A DNA stretch of 53,325 nt from Selaginella moellendorffii (GCF_000143415.4 NW_003314335.1:220226-273550), one strand, 5' to 3'. Shown: positions 30,334 to 42,201, numbered from the stretch's first letter. Notes: generated from the sequence alone by a model not told the origin. Translations and numbers: made by a program.

Positions 30334-32133
30334 TGTGAGACACAAAATCCCTAGGCCCCAAAGTGGAGTCGGAAAGGGTGCCACGTGGTAAAGGCCGAAG
30401 TGAAAGCCAAACGAGCGTAACACGTTTGGACTAAAAGCTTCGACTTGGAAGGTCGAGAGCAGGAGTGGAACACCCAACAAAGTGCTCAAGGAGCGAGCAC
30501 GAGGCAACCAATAAGCAAGGCTCCGAAAAGGGACCCAAAAAGGACTAACACATGACACGTGGAAGTGTCCGAGAAGGACCCGAGATGGAGTCCAAGATGG
30601 ACCCGAGATGGAGTCCGAGATGGACCAAGACGGAGTCCGAGATGGACCCGAGATGGAGTCCGAGATGGAGTCCAAGATGGAGTCCAAGACAGAGTCCGAG
30701 ATGGACCCAAGATGGACCCGAGATGGAGTCCGAGATGGACCAAGATGGAGTCCGAGATAGACCCGAGATGGAGTTCGAGATGGAGTCCGAGATGGACCCG
30801 AGATGGAGTCCGAGATGGACCGAGACGGAGTCTGAGATGGACCCGAGATGGAGTCCGAGATGGAGTCCAAGATGGAGTCCGAGATGGAGTCCGAGATGGA
30901 CCCGAGATGGAGTCCGAGATGGACCGAGACGGAGTCCGAGATGGAGTCCGAGATGGAGTCTGAGAAGGACCCGAGATGGAGTCCGAGGTCGAGACCGAGA
31001 CCGGGACTGAGACCGAGACCGAGACCGAGACCGAGACTGAGACCGGGACCGAGACCAAGCCCGAGACCGAGCCCGAGCCCGAGTCCAAGTCTGAGTCTGA
31101 GTCCGAGTCCGAGTCCGAGTCCGAGTTCGAGTCTGAGAGGGTGAAAGCCCAAAGCGTTCGTCTCCCAGACCCTGGGGGGTTTGGTGAGCTCCAAAAGTAT
31201 AGTAGGGGGAGGACTGCAGTGGAGCCAGTTTGGCCAGGAAAGGCCAGTTTGGCCCAAGAAGGCTTGACCCAGTGTTGGGTGATGAGTTGCCCACTGGGAA
31301 GTCCAAGACTAGAGTGAACACGGACCGACAAACAAGGTAGCTTGGTGAAGTGTTCAAGAGTCGGCTCTAGTTCCCCCTGGAGATCGACTGGCCGATGCTC
31401 CCAGTTCAAGTGTGGGTGGCACTACCTACTTGGATACCAGGCGTGGCTCAACGGAATCTTGCTCTAAGCCCATGGCTAGAGCACCTAAAGGCGGAAGGTG
31501 GGGAGAGTACCCATGGGGCTTGCGTAGGCCCATGGTGTTCCGAAATATTGTCCCGGAGTCCCAAATGGGGGAAAGGAGGAGGAACAATCCTCTAGTGTAG
31601 TGACTAAGGATACAGTCACATGGTGAGGAAGTCCCAGAGGACCATGGGACTTAGTGGTCGGGCCTGTGGGCCTTGATCTAGTGGCAGTGTTGGCAAACAT
31701 GGCCATGGATAGAAAAGGGACTTGGTAGGAACTGACAAAGGGATACTGGGGAAGGCTATTCCCCATGTCTGTGGGCATCCTAAGGATGCTAAAGAGTGGA
31801 TCTGGGATGACCACTCGTGGACGGATGGCCCAGTCTTGGAGAGACGGGATTGTGATGCAAGTGGTATTAGACCACTAGTGCGGCAAAGGTGAATGGGCAT
31901 GGCCTTAGCATAATGGGCCGATATGTTAGTGGTACCTTTGGGTGTCGGTCTTGGGACTGGACACGTGGAGCACTTGGACCAAGTGCAAGGGATGAGTGGC
32001 ATGGATGCCATCCTCGGGGCTAGCAAGTCCCAAGTCCTGAATTAGACTTAAAGAGGTTGTGAATGAGACTCCTCCAAGTGGTCAAAGGTGTGGTTAAGTG
32101 ATTAAAGTAGAATGGAAAATTTAGTCGCTTACA
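30334..32133 (+). repeat. 5' long terminal repeat
   Basis: It has TG...CA ends. It contains the GAGATGGAGTCC minisatellite (about 30580-30985), GAGACC-rich (about 30988-31075) and GAGTCC-rich (about 31075-31137) runs, then unique sequence to 32133. It is 169 bp longer than the 3' LTR, mainly through minisatellite copy number. Apparent long open frames on both strands here are by-products of the repeat. Confidence 0.9.
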
Positions 32134-32136
32134 ACT

Positions 32137-32150
32137 TGGTATCGGAGCCA
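32137..32150 (+). other. Primer-binding site for initiator tRNA-Met
   Basis: TGGTATCGGAGCCA starts three bases after the 5' LTR. It matches the complement of the plant initiator tRNA-Met 3' end (TGGTATCAGAGCCA) at 13 of 14 positions. Confidence 0.85.
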
Positions 32151-35100
32151 TTCCTTAGTCCGACTTTTATTGGTGCTCAAGTATATCACTATTGATGTTG
32201 GCATCAAAATGTCCTAGGAGTGGGCCTATCCTTGAAGAGTAGCGTGTCGAGAGGACATGGCTCTCCACTCAAGTTCATGTGTGAACTTGGGCGTGATGTG
32301 GTGCATAGAAAAGGGCCAGTAAGGGAACGACTTTGGGATCTTGGGAACAGTATAAGGGTTTCCTCAGAGAGTTGAGGATGTGATCCAGATGAGCGTTTGA
32401 CTTAGCAAACTGGTTGATGTGGTTGTGGTAAACAACTACAGTTGGGATCACGGGAAAGATGTAGACTCCAAAACAATAAAGGAGTCACAAGATTACCCTT
32501 ATATAGTTGAGGCTGGTACTCATAAATGTGAGACCGGAATTTGTGACTGTGGGAGGTCAAATACAGAAGAGGACACCAGTCCTTGAAATGGTAGCCAGGG
32601 CTACCTCTAATAAATGCTGGAACAACCCAAGGAGTTGGGGGTGTACTTAAAGATAAGTTGCTATTCTCATCATATGGACAAGTAGTCCTAAGGGGCAAAG
32701 GTTAGCCCCAAGAAAATCATCAAGTGTCGGAGTAACACTTGCAAAGATTGTCCTTGTGAGTAAGACATGAATACAAGAAGTTGTATTCTAGCGAATTGGC
32801 ACCTTGAAGACTAAGACCTCGTAAGGTTTTGGATTAGCAAAGTCCAAAATGCTAGATGACTCAAGTGGAGTCAGGGAATGGTTCTAAAGGATTGGTTGAA
32901 GCATTTGGACTAAGGTGTATGGTGCCCCATGAGGTATGGGGAGGATCATAAAATCATGGTATGAGAATAGTAGGTATCTCATTGATGGCAGAATGTGCCA
33001 TACTAAAGTTGTGGGAAAGATGTTCCCAGAAGAAAGCAACTTTGGCCCAGAGTTGGGTGCAAACACTATGGTGCGGTGCTAATGGATAGTTAGCATGAGG
33101 AACAATTATATTGATCTTGGCAAAGACTTAGACATTAATAAGTAGTGTCATAAGGATAGGCTCATGGGGCTGATGGTGTGAAGACACCAAATGTGCCAAG
33201 GTGTGATACCTTGAAGTTATGTTGGTGGGTTCATAAGAACCCCTTGCCAAGGGAATCCCAACGGAAATGGGAATGGCATAGCTTAAGCTGGAAGGCATGT
33301 GGTAGAGTGTGGTGACCAAAACAATGATGGAGGTGTGGAAGCACTAGCAATGAGTTGTAGGACTTGACAACTATAAAGCAATTAAGCAAAGGTGTAAGAT
33401 AATTGGTTAAACTGGTAGAAGGTAGCTACCCAAGACTTCTTAATGGCATCAAGAAGTTAGATATACCCTTATGAGGGATAAATTGCTTATGTTGCGATAT
33501 AGTAAGTCAATGTCATAAAAGGGAATGCTCATTGTTAAATAGGCCATCATTTGGGACACCCAAACACTCTAGAACACCAAGAGGCGGTGTTTGATGTCGC
33601 GAGGGCAATAGATAAGGCCCAAGGGACTAAGTCCCTAACGAATGATGGACAAAAGGTGCTATCCAAATGTCCAAGGTTGCGGAGATGGGAAAAAACTATC
33701 TACCCAAATTGGACAAAGCTAAAAATGAAATTTTGGCAAGGCTAGTGATGGGCATGTAAAGACCCATAAGCAACAATGTTAATCCCGGTGTGTGGGATTA
33801 TAAGGTATGCATACCTGAACTGAGGAACCACTCCCTAGGCTATCGGGTAGGTTCATCCTTAAGAATACTTGCTAAGGCATGATAAAAAGTGCAAAGTTAT
33901 CCTCCTAGTCTGGAGGAGAATGACCGAAGGAAAGGTGTGAGGCCAAAAGAAAGTAGTAAGGGGATAGAACCAAACCATGGAAATTGGAGGGTATAACCAA
34001 GGGTGGTTATGCCAGTTGGGGTGGAGAATCAAGTGGGGGCTCGAGGGTGTTATTGCTAGCAACCGTGATGCCATGAAGAGTCTAAAATATGGAATTATCC
34101 ATACTAGACTATATGGCAACTAAAAAGCTTGCGAAAAGGGAGGCCTTAGCAAGCTAAGGGACAGAGTTCCTTCAAGGTTCCCAAAGACGATTCTAGGTAG
34201 CTTAATACCTAGAAAGGCCAAGTGTAAATGGTTCATGGAACGCGCGAAACCAGAGTGGTGCAGCAGAAGCGTGGTCTTGAAGCTTGCCATGAGGCAAGGC
34301 CATCAAGGTTGGGGAAGTGGTTCCTGAGTGTTCAAAGAGAGGGCTTTGAACGAAAGTCGATGGTTAAGGATTTTCACGCTTATGCATGAACCATGTTACG
34401 GTGGCCGGATGACTTGCTAAGTGAGATTGGCAAGTCAGGGGGACAAATCCCCTAGTTGAAGGTGCTAACTTCAAAAGGGGTGGCCTATGGGAACTGAGCA
34501 TGAAGGAGTCCATGCATGATCACAAACTTGTCAAGTGAGAGGACTTGGCAGTGCGAAGGAACTAGATTCCTAAGCTGTGATCTATAGAGTGCTTTTACTA
34601 TAAGTTGGTGCACCGGCATGGGGAGTCACGCTAGGCATCTTGGATGATGCCTTCCATAGATCCATATACGGAGGTTGGGTTCGAGTCCCGACCCTCTAGT
34701 GCTTCGGTTCGAGTCCCAAATCACTAGGGCATGGTGATGGTTTGGAATATGAGGACACTCATATTTCGGTGGTCATGGACTCTCAATGAGGAGATTGGCT
34801 TGGGCACACCGCCAAGCCGGGGATGCCCTAGAGTCGTGATGCACGGTTTGATTGCTTAGAGTGAAAGCTCAGCATATCTAACTTGAACACTTTGGTGCAA
34901 AGGGCACCAAGAACGTGGTGAATGAGATGGGGACACCCAAGTCTTAGTTGCTATGGATCCTTGGCTGGAAGGGCTGGCTTGGGCACACCGCCAAGTGTGG
35001 GGGATGCCCCCAGAGTCATAGTCAACAACTTAGAAGGGTTTAGAAGACCTAATTCCTATTGATAGACCTATTAAGGGGTCAAGATGAGATCACTAGGTGA

Positions 35101-36186
35101 TCTTGTGGCTAAACAAGGACAAAGTCTTTGTTTAGGTTAAGGAATATGATTCCTAGTTCAAAGTGTTGATTTGAACTATTGATAAAAGTGTGGCTTGGGC
35201 AAGGTGACCAAATGGGAAGAACACCTAAGAGAAATGAGCTATGTCAATACTATGGCATAGTAAGTCCAAGGAAAGTGGTCTCTATAAGAGATCCAAGGGA
35301 GGGTCTCAAAAAGTTGGGCCGTGATAGAGCCCATGACAAAAAATGTTAAAGAGACGTACTAGAGGTGAACACCCTCTGGACTTGGCAAAGCAAAATGTTT
35401 GCTATGGAACCGAAAGAAAACCTCAAAAATAGAGGTAGTGATTCTATGTTGTTAGGTGCAACAATCAAGGATAGAAGCAAAAGGCTAGTGGCTAAGAAAA
35501 GAGCCATAGGAATCATGGGAAAGAATCCAAATGGCAAACTTAGGCCAAGAACACTAATGTGTTAGGTGCTAATGGATTGTGGGAAAGGCAATATTTCCCC
35601 AAGGATGGATTCCCAACTGCTCCGATTTAGCAAAAGTGGATGCTCCAAAAGGGGGAGTAACAAAGTAGCCAAATGATAGGACCATGGACAGCCTTAGCAC
35701 AAAGTATGATAATTAGAACTTAGTGCCCAAGGTGGCACGAAATATAAGTGAGGATGATGGTGCCCTCGAGTAGAGAACTTCTTAGGATGGGGAAGTGGAG
35801 TGGCACAATATGTGCAATGCAGGGTGTCAAAGACACCTAGGAAATTGACTTTGAGAAGTCAAAAATAAAAGTTCCAAAGTGCAAAGGTTATATTAGTGAA
35901 AATTGAGACTACTCAAGAAGGGGTAGTGGGGTTGAGATAGAGACGGTGTCTCAAACCAGTTTAGTGAGAACTAAACCAATAAAAGGAGAGAACCACCTCA
36001 AGTGGTCGAATAAGCTTCTAAGTTGGAGAGGCTATGCTCTTTAGAGGATGGACAAGGCATGGTGAGCCTTCGGGGACAAACCATAGACAAATATTGGCTG
36101 GGTGCCAAGGATGGAAATGGTAATACCTGCGGGTGCTACTTTATAAAAGGGTTTACCGTTCGATGAGGACATCGAACTTCGTCTAT
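32151..36186. other. Non-coding interior of the LTR element
   Basis: About 4 kb of mid-GC sequence rich in short CCAAG/TTGGC/GGCAT words, with stops in all frames. It includes two exact pol III B-box words (GGTTCGAGTCC at 34678-34688 and 34706-34716) and a direct repeat of GGCTTGGGCACACCGCCAAG at 34797-34816 and 34976-34995. No gag or pol remnant was recognised. Confidence 0.6.
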
Positions 36187-36198
36187 GGGTGGTGGAGA
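36187..36198 (+). other. Polypurine tract
   Basis: GGGTGGTGGAGA directly precedes the 3' LTR. It is purine-rich with two T interruptions and sits where plus-strand DNA synthesis is primed in LTR elements. Confidence 0.7.
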
Positions 36199-36682
36199 TG
36201 TGAGACACAAAATCCCTAGGCCCCAAAGTGGAGTCGGAAAGGGTGCCACGTGGTAAAGGCCGAAGCAAAAGCCAAACGAGTGTAACACGTTTGGACTAAA
36301 AACTCCAACTTGGAAGGTCGAGAGCAGGAGTGGAACACCCAACAAATTTCTCAAGGAGCGAGCACGAGGCAACCAATAAGCAAGGGTCCGAAAAGGGACC
36401 CAAAAAGGACCAACACATGACACGTGGACCCGAGATGGAATCCAAGATGGACCAAGACGGAGTCCGAGATGGACCCGAGATGGAGTCCAAGATGGAGTCC
36501 GAGATGGAGTCCGAGACAGAGTCCAAGATGGACCCAAGATGGAGTCCGAGATGGACCGAGACGGAGTCTGAGATGGACCCGAGATGGAGTCCGAGATGGA
36601 GTCCGAGATGGACCCGAGACGGAGTCCGAGATGGAGTCCGAGAAGGACCCGAGATGGAGTCCGAGGTCGAGACCGAGACCGG

Positions 36683-36721
<39 letters not shown>

Positions 36722-37829
36722 TGAGACCGAGACCGAGACCGGGACCGGGACCGAGACCAGGACCGAGGCCAAGACCGAGCCCAAGCCTGAGTCCAAGTCT
36801 GAGTCCGAGTCTGAGTCTGAGTTCGAGTCTGAGAGGGTGAAAGCCCAAAGCGTTCGTCTCCTAGACCCTAGGGGGTTTGGTGAGCTCCAAAAGTATAATA
36901 GGGGGAGGACTACAGTGGAGCCAGTTTGGCCAGGAAAGGCCAGTTTGGCCCAGGAAGGCTTGACCCAGTGTTGGGTGATGAGCTGCCCACTGGGAAGTCC
37001 AAGACTAGAGTGAACACAGACCAACAAGCAAGGTAGCTTGGTGAAGTGTTCAAGAGCCAGCTCTAGTTCCCCCGGGAGATCGACTGGCCGATGCTCCCAG
37101 TCCAAATGTGGGTGGCACTACCTACTTGGATACCAGGCGTGGCTCAACGGAACCTCACTCTAAGCCCATGGTTAGAGCACCTAAAGGCGGAAGGTGGGGA
37201 GAGTACCCATGGGGCTCGCGTAGGCCCACGGTGTTCCGAAATGTTGTCTCGGAGTCCCAAATGGGGGAAAGGAGGAGGAACAATCCTCTAGTGTAGTGAC
37301 TAAGGATACAGTCACATGGTGAGGAAGTCTCAGAGGACCATGGGACTTAGTGGTCGGGCCTGTGGGCCTTGATCTAGTGGCAATGTTGGCAAACATGGCC
37401 ATGGATAGAAAAGGGACTCGGTAGGAACTGACAAAGGGATATTGAGGAAGGCTATTCCTCATGTCTATGGGCATCCTAAGGATGCTAAAGAGTGGATCTG
37501 GGATGACCACTCGTGGACAGATGGCCTAGTCTTGGAGAGACGGGATTGTGATGCAAGTGGTATTAGACCACTAGTGCGGCAAAGGTGAATGGGCATGGCC
37601 TTAGCATAATGGGCCGATATGTCAGTGGTACCTTTGGGTGTCGGTCTTGGGACTGGACACGTGGAGCATTTGGACCAAGTGCAAGGGATGAGTGGCATGG
37701 ATGCCATCCTCGGGGCTAGCAAGTCCCAAGTCCTGAATTAGACTTAAGGAGGTTGTGAGTGAGACTCCTCCAAGTGGTCAAAGGTGTGGTTAAGTGACTA
37801 AAGTAGAATGGAAAATTTAGTCGCTTACA
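36199..37829 (+). repeat. 3' long terminal repeat
   Basis: It is near-identical to the 5' LTR in the unique parts and has the same ends. Its minisatellite (about 36421-36662) is shorter. It is followed at once by the duplication CTGGC, after which the MULE sequence resumes. Confidence 0.9.
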
Positions 37830-40564
37830 CTGGCCTAGCTTTAAAAGTTGCAACCTTTTATTATATCATTTTTAAATTGTTGTCAACCATAAATAAAAAA
37901 GCTTCTTCATCAAGAAGATCTTGTAAGATATCCATCATCTTTTGCTGTAATGTCACTTTTGTAACTTTTGATGGAGTGATATCTTACTGCTCAAAGTTTA
38001 TATCAATATTTAAAATTTACTTAGTGTAAATTATTTCTATAGTAGTCGTTAGCTGAATTTCTTGTTGATGCTATATATTTTGATGGATATCTTCCTGCTC
38101 AATATTCATATATATATTAGTATATAAAATATACTAGTTTACCTCTAATGTAGTCTCCAACTGAATTTCTTCCTCATGATAAACATTTTGATGAATGTTT
38201 TCCTACTCAAATTTTTATAAGTATTTCAAAATTTTAATTAATAAGTGAATTACCTCTGTCATACCTTCCAAGTCAAGTGCTTCAAAATCTTAATGATGAT
38301 AAAATAAGTCATCTGACCCAGGTTCTAAAATTGCATGCAATTGTGATGGTTGAACCTTATAACTAGTTGTAGTCCAATCAGTTTTTTCTCCTTGTTTTAA
38401 CATAATAACTTTTGCTTGATGCTTGCAAAAGTTTCCTTTGGTTGCCCATGGACAATTACACCAAGTCGAAAAAGCCTAATCATTGTGTCTTTCACCTTCA
38501 ACAACAAGATACCATATAGCTGAATCTGAAAAGGATTATATATAGGATTTGTGAGTATTGTCCTTATCGAATTTTACTTGAGAGTCATTAATATTTCTTG
38601 CTTTAACAATCGCACTATCGATTAGTTTTTCATATGCATGGTTTTAAATAAAACCATGATCTTTGTAATAACTAGTAAACCAGTACCTCACATGAACCTT
38701 AGTAGTAAGTTGATGAATTGTCTAATCCATCCTTCGATTGTGAGCATATTTTTTTTCAGACGAGAGTATAGCTTTTATATTTGCATGGAATGCCTCAATC
38801 GAACTATTTGTCTCCTTGTTAACATAAGGGAAATTTCGAGCAGCAACAACCCACATATCTATCAAATATAAATTAAAATAAATTAAAATAAATTATAAAA
38901 ATTAAAATATAGATTCACTTACCAACTTTGTCCTTCCATTCATCTTGAAAATACTTGATAAATGCTACTTCATTTTGAAAATCCACCTCAAAATGTATAA
39001 TAAGTTGTTTAATCTCAGCTCGTATAATATTATCATCATGAAAAGCTGCATGAATTGAATGATACATAATATTTCTGAGACATTTCCATATTTCCATCCT
39101 AATATTCCAAGATTTCACCTTACAAATAATATATTTGAGCCAATTCCTTCTTACATGCCAAATACATAATAGAATTTGACAATTATATATAGCTCTATAT
39201 AGAAGAAAACAATTAAATTATTTTATATCAAATTAATTACCTTATAGCATTAATCTCTACTTCAGCATTATTAATCATTATCACCTGTAGTTTCCAATTT
39301 TGCATGTGTTCTAAAACTTGTTTTTTAAGAACTATCATCCAATTCTTCATATGTTCTCCTTTCTCATTAGAAGATAAAACCCATGCAATTGGAATACCAT
39401 TTCCATGATAATCAAAAACAAGCATGGTGTATAATGAGAACTGTAAATTATTAAATATTATTCACTTAAAAATGAATGAAAATTTTACCTTGTAGTGATT
39501 AGTTCCAAAAGTTGCATCAAGACTCAATAAATTATTATTTGAAAAGTCCACCATCTTTTGTAGTTACTAAGTTGTCTGAATCCCAATAGTAAAACAATCT
39601 TTACCTCAATCACCTTTTTAATAGAAAAATACTTTCTCGGGATTTGTGTTCTTCCAAATACGTACACTCTATATGTCATTCTTATGTAATCAATAAGTTG
39701 AAAGTGAATACTTCTTATGCAGATTGTTGATATCCTATATAGTTAGAAAATCATCTTGATAAGGAGGTTCACCAGCTGACTTGTTCCTTCCCACACTCTG
39801 TATATGCTCATTATAAATTTGATTTGATATGAAATCCTACTGAATCATATAAATCACCCAATGTTGAATATCTGTTGAAAGCTTCTAAGGAAATAATGAC
39901 TTTCCTTCAGTCGGATCAAGTTGACCATGACAAGGAATCCCATTCTTATCACAATGCTCTCTATGATAATATGTAATCTGCACATAATCAGGCCATTTGT
40001 AAAACTGTTTGACCAAAAAATTGCAAAGGCAGCCCCGTTTATTAGAACTTCGACTTGGTCTACTTCCAAGTCCTGACTTTGGTGTAGATTCAACAATCAT
40101 AATAGAGGATGTTTCACGAGCATCTTGTTTTCCATATTCACACCAATACCTAGTAATTATATTTTGTTAAAAAGATAGAAGTGATTAATGATAAAAAGCT
40201 TGTGTTTTTGGGTTGTTTCAAATCTCTATGATCATGATTTTTGTTAGAAAATTGCCAAAAATCCACTCCATCACCCCTTCTCCTTTCACTATCTAGAAAC
40301 TTGTTCACATCCTTCTGTAATATATACACAATAGGAGCTATAGTTTCATTTGATTTAGACAAATTCTAATTTAAATCATCTGCACTAAAATAATCCTTTT
40401 CATGGAATTCTTGCACCTCATCAAGCCATGGGGGATCCGAAATGATTTTCTTGAATCAATATGAAGTTGAATTGATTGCTTACCTTTGGAAATTGATGTG
40501 CTACTGCCATACTTGATCATAAAAGAAACAAAAACGTTTTTAGGTCAATTATGGGGCAACCACA

Positions 40565-40778
40565 GCTGATTGAAATTTGGCCAAGTGTTGGTGCTGTGGC
40601 CACGTGGAAGTAATTTTAGGGCGCACGCTGGGGGCGGGTGGGAGTGCGGGTGGGAGCCGTGAGGGCGAGTGGGCGGGCGGGAGTGCGCAGCAGCAATGGA
40701 CGGGAGAGGGAGTGTGCTGGAGATAAAACAAAAAGAAGGCCTGATGCCATGTCATCACCAGGTAATTTAATGGGAGGC
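40565..40778. repeat. Right terminal inverted repeat of the MULE
   Basis: This is the inverted partner of 29784-30010. It includes GGGCGGGTGGGAGTG and GGGCGAGTGGGCGGGCGG and ends TTTAATGGGAGGC against the duplication CATGTTCTAG. Confidence 0.8.
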
Positions 40779-40788
40779 CATGTTCTAG

Positions 40789-41880
40789 AGGTCCTTTAGC
40801 AACCTTAGAATATACCCCTATCTACTGCTCTTAATAATTAAGGCCTTTAAGGTGGATTTAGGGTAGAGAAGTTAAAGCTATTATTGCTTCCCCCACTTAT
40901 GGCAACCTACAAAATGAGAGACAATGCTAAGCCCCAAATAAACTCCTTAATAGGAACTTGTAGATTAACTTTTTTTTAATAGTTCCAATTTATCTAATTA
41001 TGGGATCTAATTATAGCTTCTTATAGAGCATAATTCTCATCTCTATTAGTGCAACATAATCTAAAGATAATCAATTATTATATATCTCTAGTTCCTAAGT
41101 TTTGCAAAAGCATCAATTAAAACTAATGCTAAGCAGTGTGTGACAAGCTTTGCCCACATATAACTACAGAATAGCCAGCAAATGTGTAGGCAAGAAAGGT
41201 TCTAGACTTTGTTTTATATGTTTAAATTTGTTTGGGGCCATTGTTGTGCAATATTTCACTATACTTTCAAATGTGGTGAATGGGAAAAATGTAACCTTCC
41301 CTACACACAAGAAATCCCATACTCAAGACATAAGGAAACACATTTTTAAACACTAGAAAACTCACAAGGGAGCTTAACCTAACATTATACTTTGGTTTCA
41401 TAAGCTAAGCTAACCATAAATTCTCTCAAACGTTATTTCATATTTCTATTAACTACCTATCCAGTTGATCCTTTTAGAAAAACTAAATTATTTCTTCCAC
41501 TGATGTCTCTTTGATCATTTAGTGGCATATCTAACAACTAAAATTAAAAAATTCAAACTTGCAATTGAGTTGAGTTGAGGAGTTTTAATCTAATTATATC
41601 TAAATTTTTTATTTAATATTGTGAGAGCTTGAAATATAGATATGTGCATATTCATATTAGCTCAAAACTTTAGCTTATATACAAGAGTGAATGATCCAAA
41701 TTGGATCTCATTTGTCAACTATCAAAATCACAAAGCAATTTAAGCAGTTTATTTAACCTTGATTACAAATGAATTAGAAGTTCAAAGTTCTCAAATTAAA
41801 ATATACTTAAATATTCACCCCATAAACCAAAAATAAATTATCTTATAGGTTATCTCACAAACCGAAGGTTTTTCATCTAA
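40789..41880. other. AT-rich flank with a terminal-repeat fragment
   Basis: No gene was recognised. At about 41619-41720 (minus strand) lies a fragment of the TGTGAGG terminal-repeat family: CTCTTGTATATAAGCTAAAG, followed by TTTTGAGCTAATATGAATAT. Short open frames nearby show no domain. Confidence 0.5.
41619..41720 (-). mobile_element. Fragment of TGTGAGG-family terminal repeat
   Basis: It shares the TATATAAGC core and flanking blocks with the copies at 12919, 51286 and 52066, in inverted orientation. The outer end could not be placed. Confidence 0.5.
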
Positions 41881-42201
41881 TTACCCTTTTTCGTAGTGAC
41901 ATTATTCATTGGCCATACGTGTCCGCCTTCTGTCCGTCGGTTTTGTTTATAAGCGGCATCGGGGAATTCTCTTTCTCCTTTGTTTTTTCTTTCTCCCTTT
42001 TCATTTTTATGCTTTTAGTCAGCAGCTTATTAGGGTTTGGGTGGAATGCGCGGTCGCCCTGGTAATGCTGCGCCATTCTCTTGCCCGATTCCTGCGCCGG
42101 CGCCCTAGATTTACGCTTGTTCTTGCTCTCGGTTCGTCGGCCATAGCTGAAGGATGCGCGATTGATCGGGATTCCTGGATTCTTGCTCCAGCTGAGGTGA
42201 C

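Larger units (their letters stand above)
30334..37829 (+). mobile_element. Complete non-autonomous LTR retrotransposon (LARD-like)
   Basis: It runs from 30334 to 37829 (7,496 bp). The 5' LTR is 30334-32133 (1,800 bp) and the 3' LTR 36199-37829 (1,631 bp). Both start TGTGAGACACAAAATCCC and end CGCTTACA. A primer-binding site follows the 5' LTR and a purine-rich tract precedes the 3' LTR. The 5-bp duplication CTGGC flanks it. The 4,065-bp interior has no open frame longer than about 110 codons and no protease, reverse transcriptase, RNase H or integrase motif that I can see, so it must rely on enzymes from another element. The LTRs differ by scattered, mostly transition, changes and by repeat number, so insertion is younger than the host MULE. 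Confidence 0.9.
30100..40520 (-). pseudogene. Decayed MULE transposase with SWIM zinc finger, interrupted by an LTR element
   Basis: Read on the minus strand from an ATG at 40520. An N-terminal block (DPPWLDEVQEF, ERRRGDGVDFWQF) is followed by a zinc-binding DNA-binding block KRGCLCNFLVKQFYKW...CHG (40040-39923). The DDE core comes next: SLDATFGTN (39524-39501) and LVFDYHGNGIPIAWVLSS (about 39425-39370). Then MINNAEVEINAI appears where a catalytic Asp is expected, followed by a middle region (39112-38921) and a SWIM finger CNCPWATKGNFCKH (38460-38419). The C-terminal tail (PDDLIHPVAEFQRVDSYG, then TRQRKTRKK) resumes on the far side of the LTR insertion, at about 30330-30130. Several in-frame stops (for example TAG at 39737-39735) and the lost Asp make it inactive. 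Most stops are explained by C-to-T changes (CAG/CAA/CGA to TAG/TAA/TGA). Confidence 0.8.
29784..40778 (-). mobile_element. Mutator-like DNA transposon (MULE), split by a nested LTR element
   Basis: Terminal inverted repeats of about 215-225 bp lie at 29784-30010 and 40565-40778. They share TGGCATCAGGCCTTCT, TTTGTTTTATCTCCAGC, ACTCCCTCTCCCGTCC, GCGTGCGCCCTAAAATTACT and CCAAATTTCAAT in opposite orientation. The left repeat has a ~27-base insertion near its outer end. A 10-bp target-site duplication flanks them. Removing the nested LTR element (7,496 bp plus 5 bp of duplication) leaves a MULE of about 3.5 kb with one minus-strand transposase gene, now decayed. The inner GC-rich part of the repeats contrasts with the AT-rich body. 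Confidence 0.8.

Noticed and set aside
30289-31409. Open frames of 270-322 codons on the minus strand and up to 152 codons on the plus strand
   Set aside because: They lie in the LTR and consist of translated GAGATGGAGTCC/GAGACC repeats; the same frames recur in the other LTR copies. They are by-products of repeat period, not genes.
36136-37105. Frames of 133-269 codons on both strands
   Set aside because: Copies of the repeat-derived frames, in the 3' LTR.
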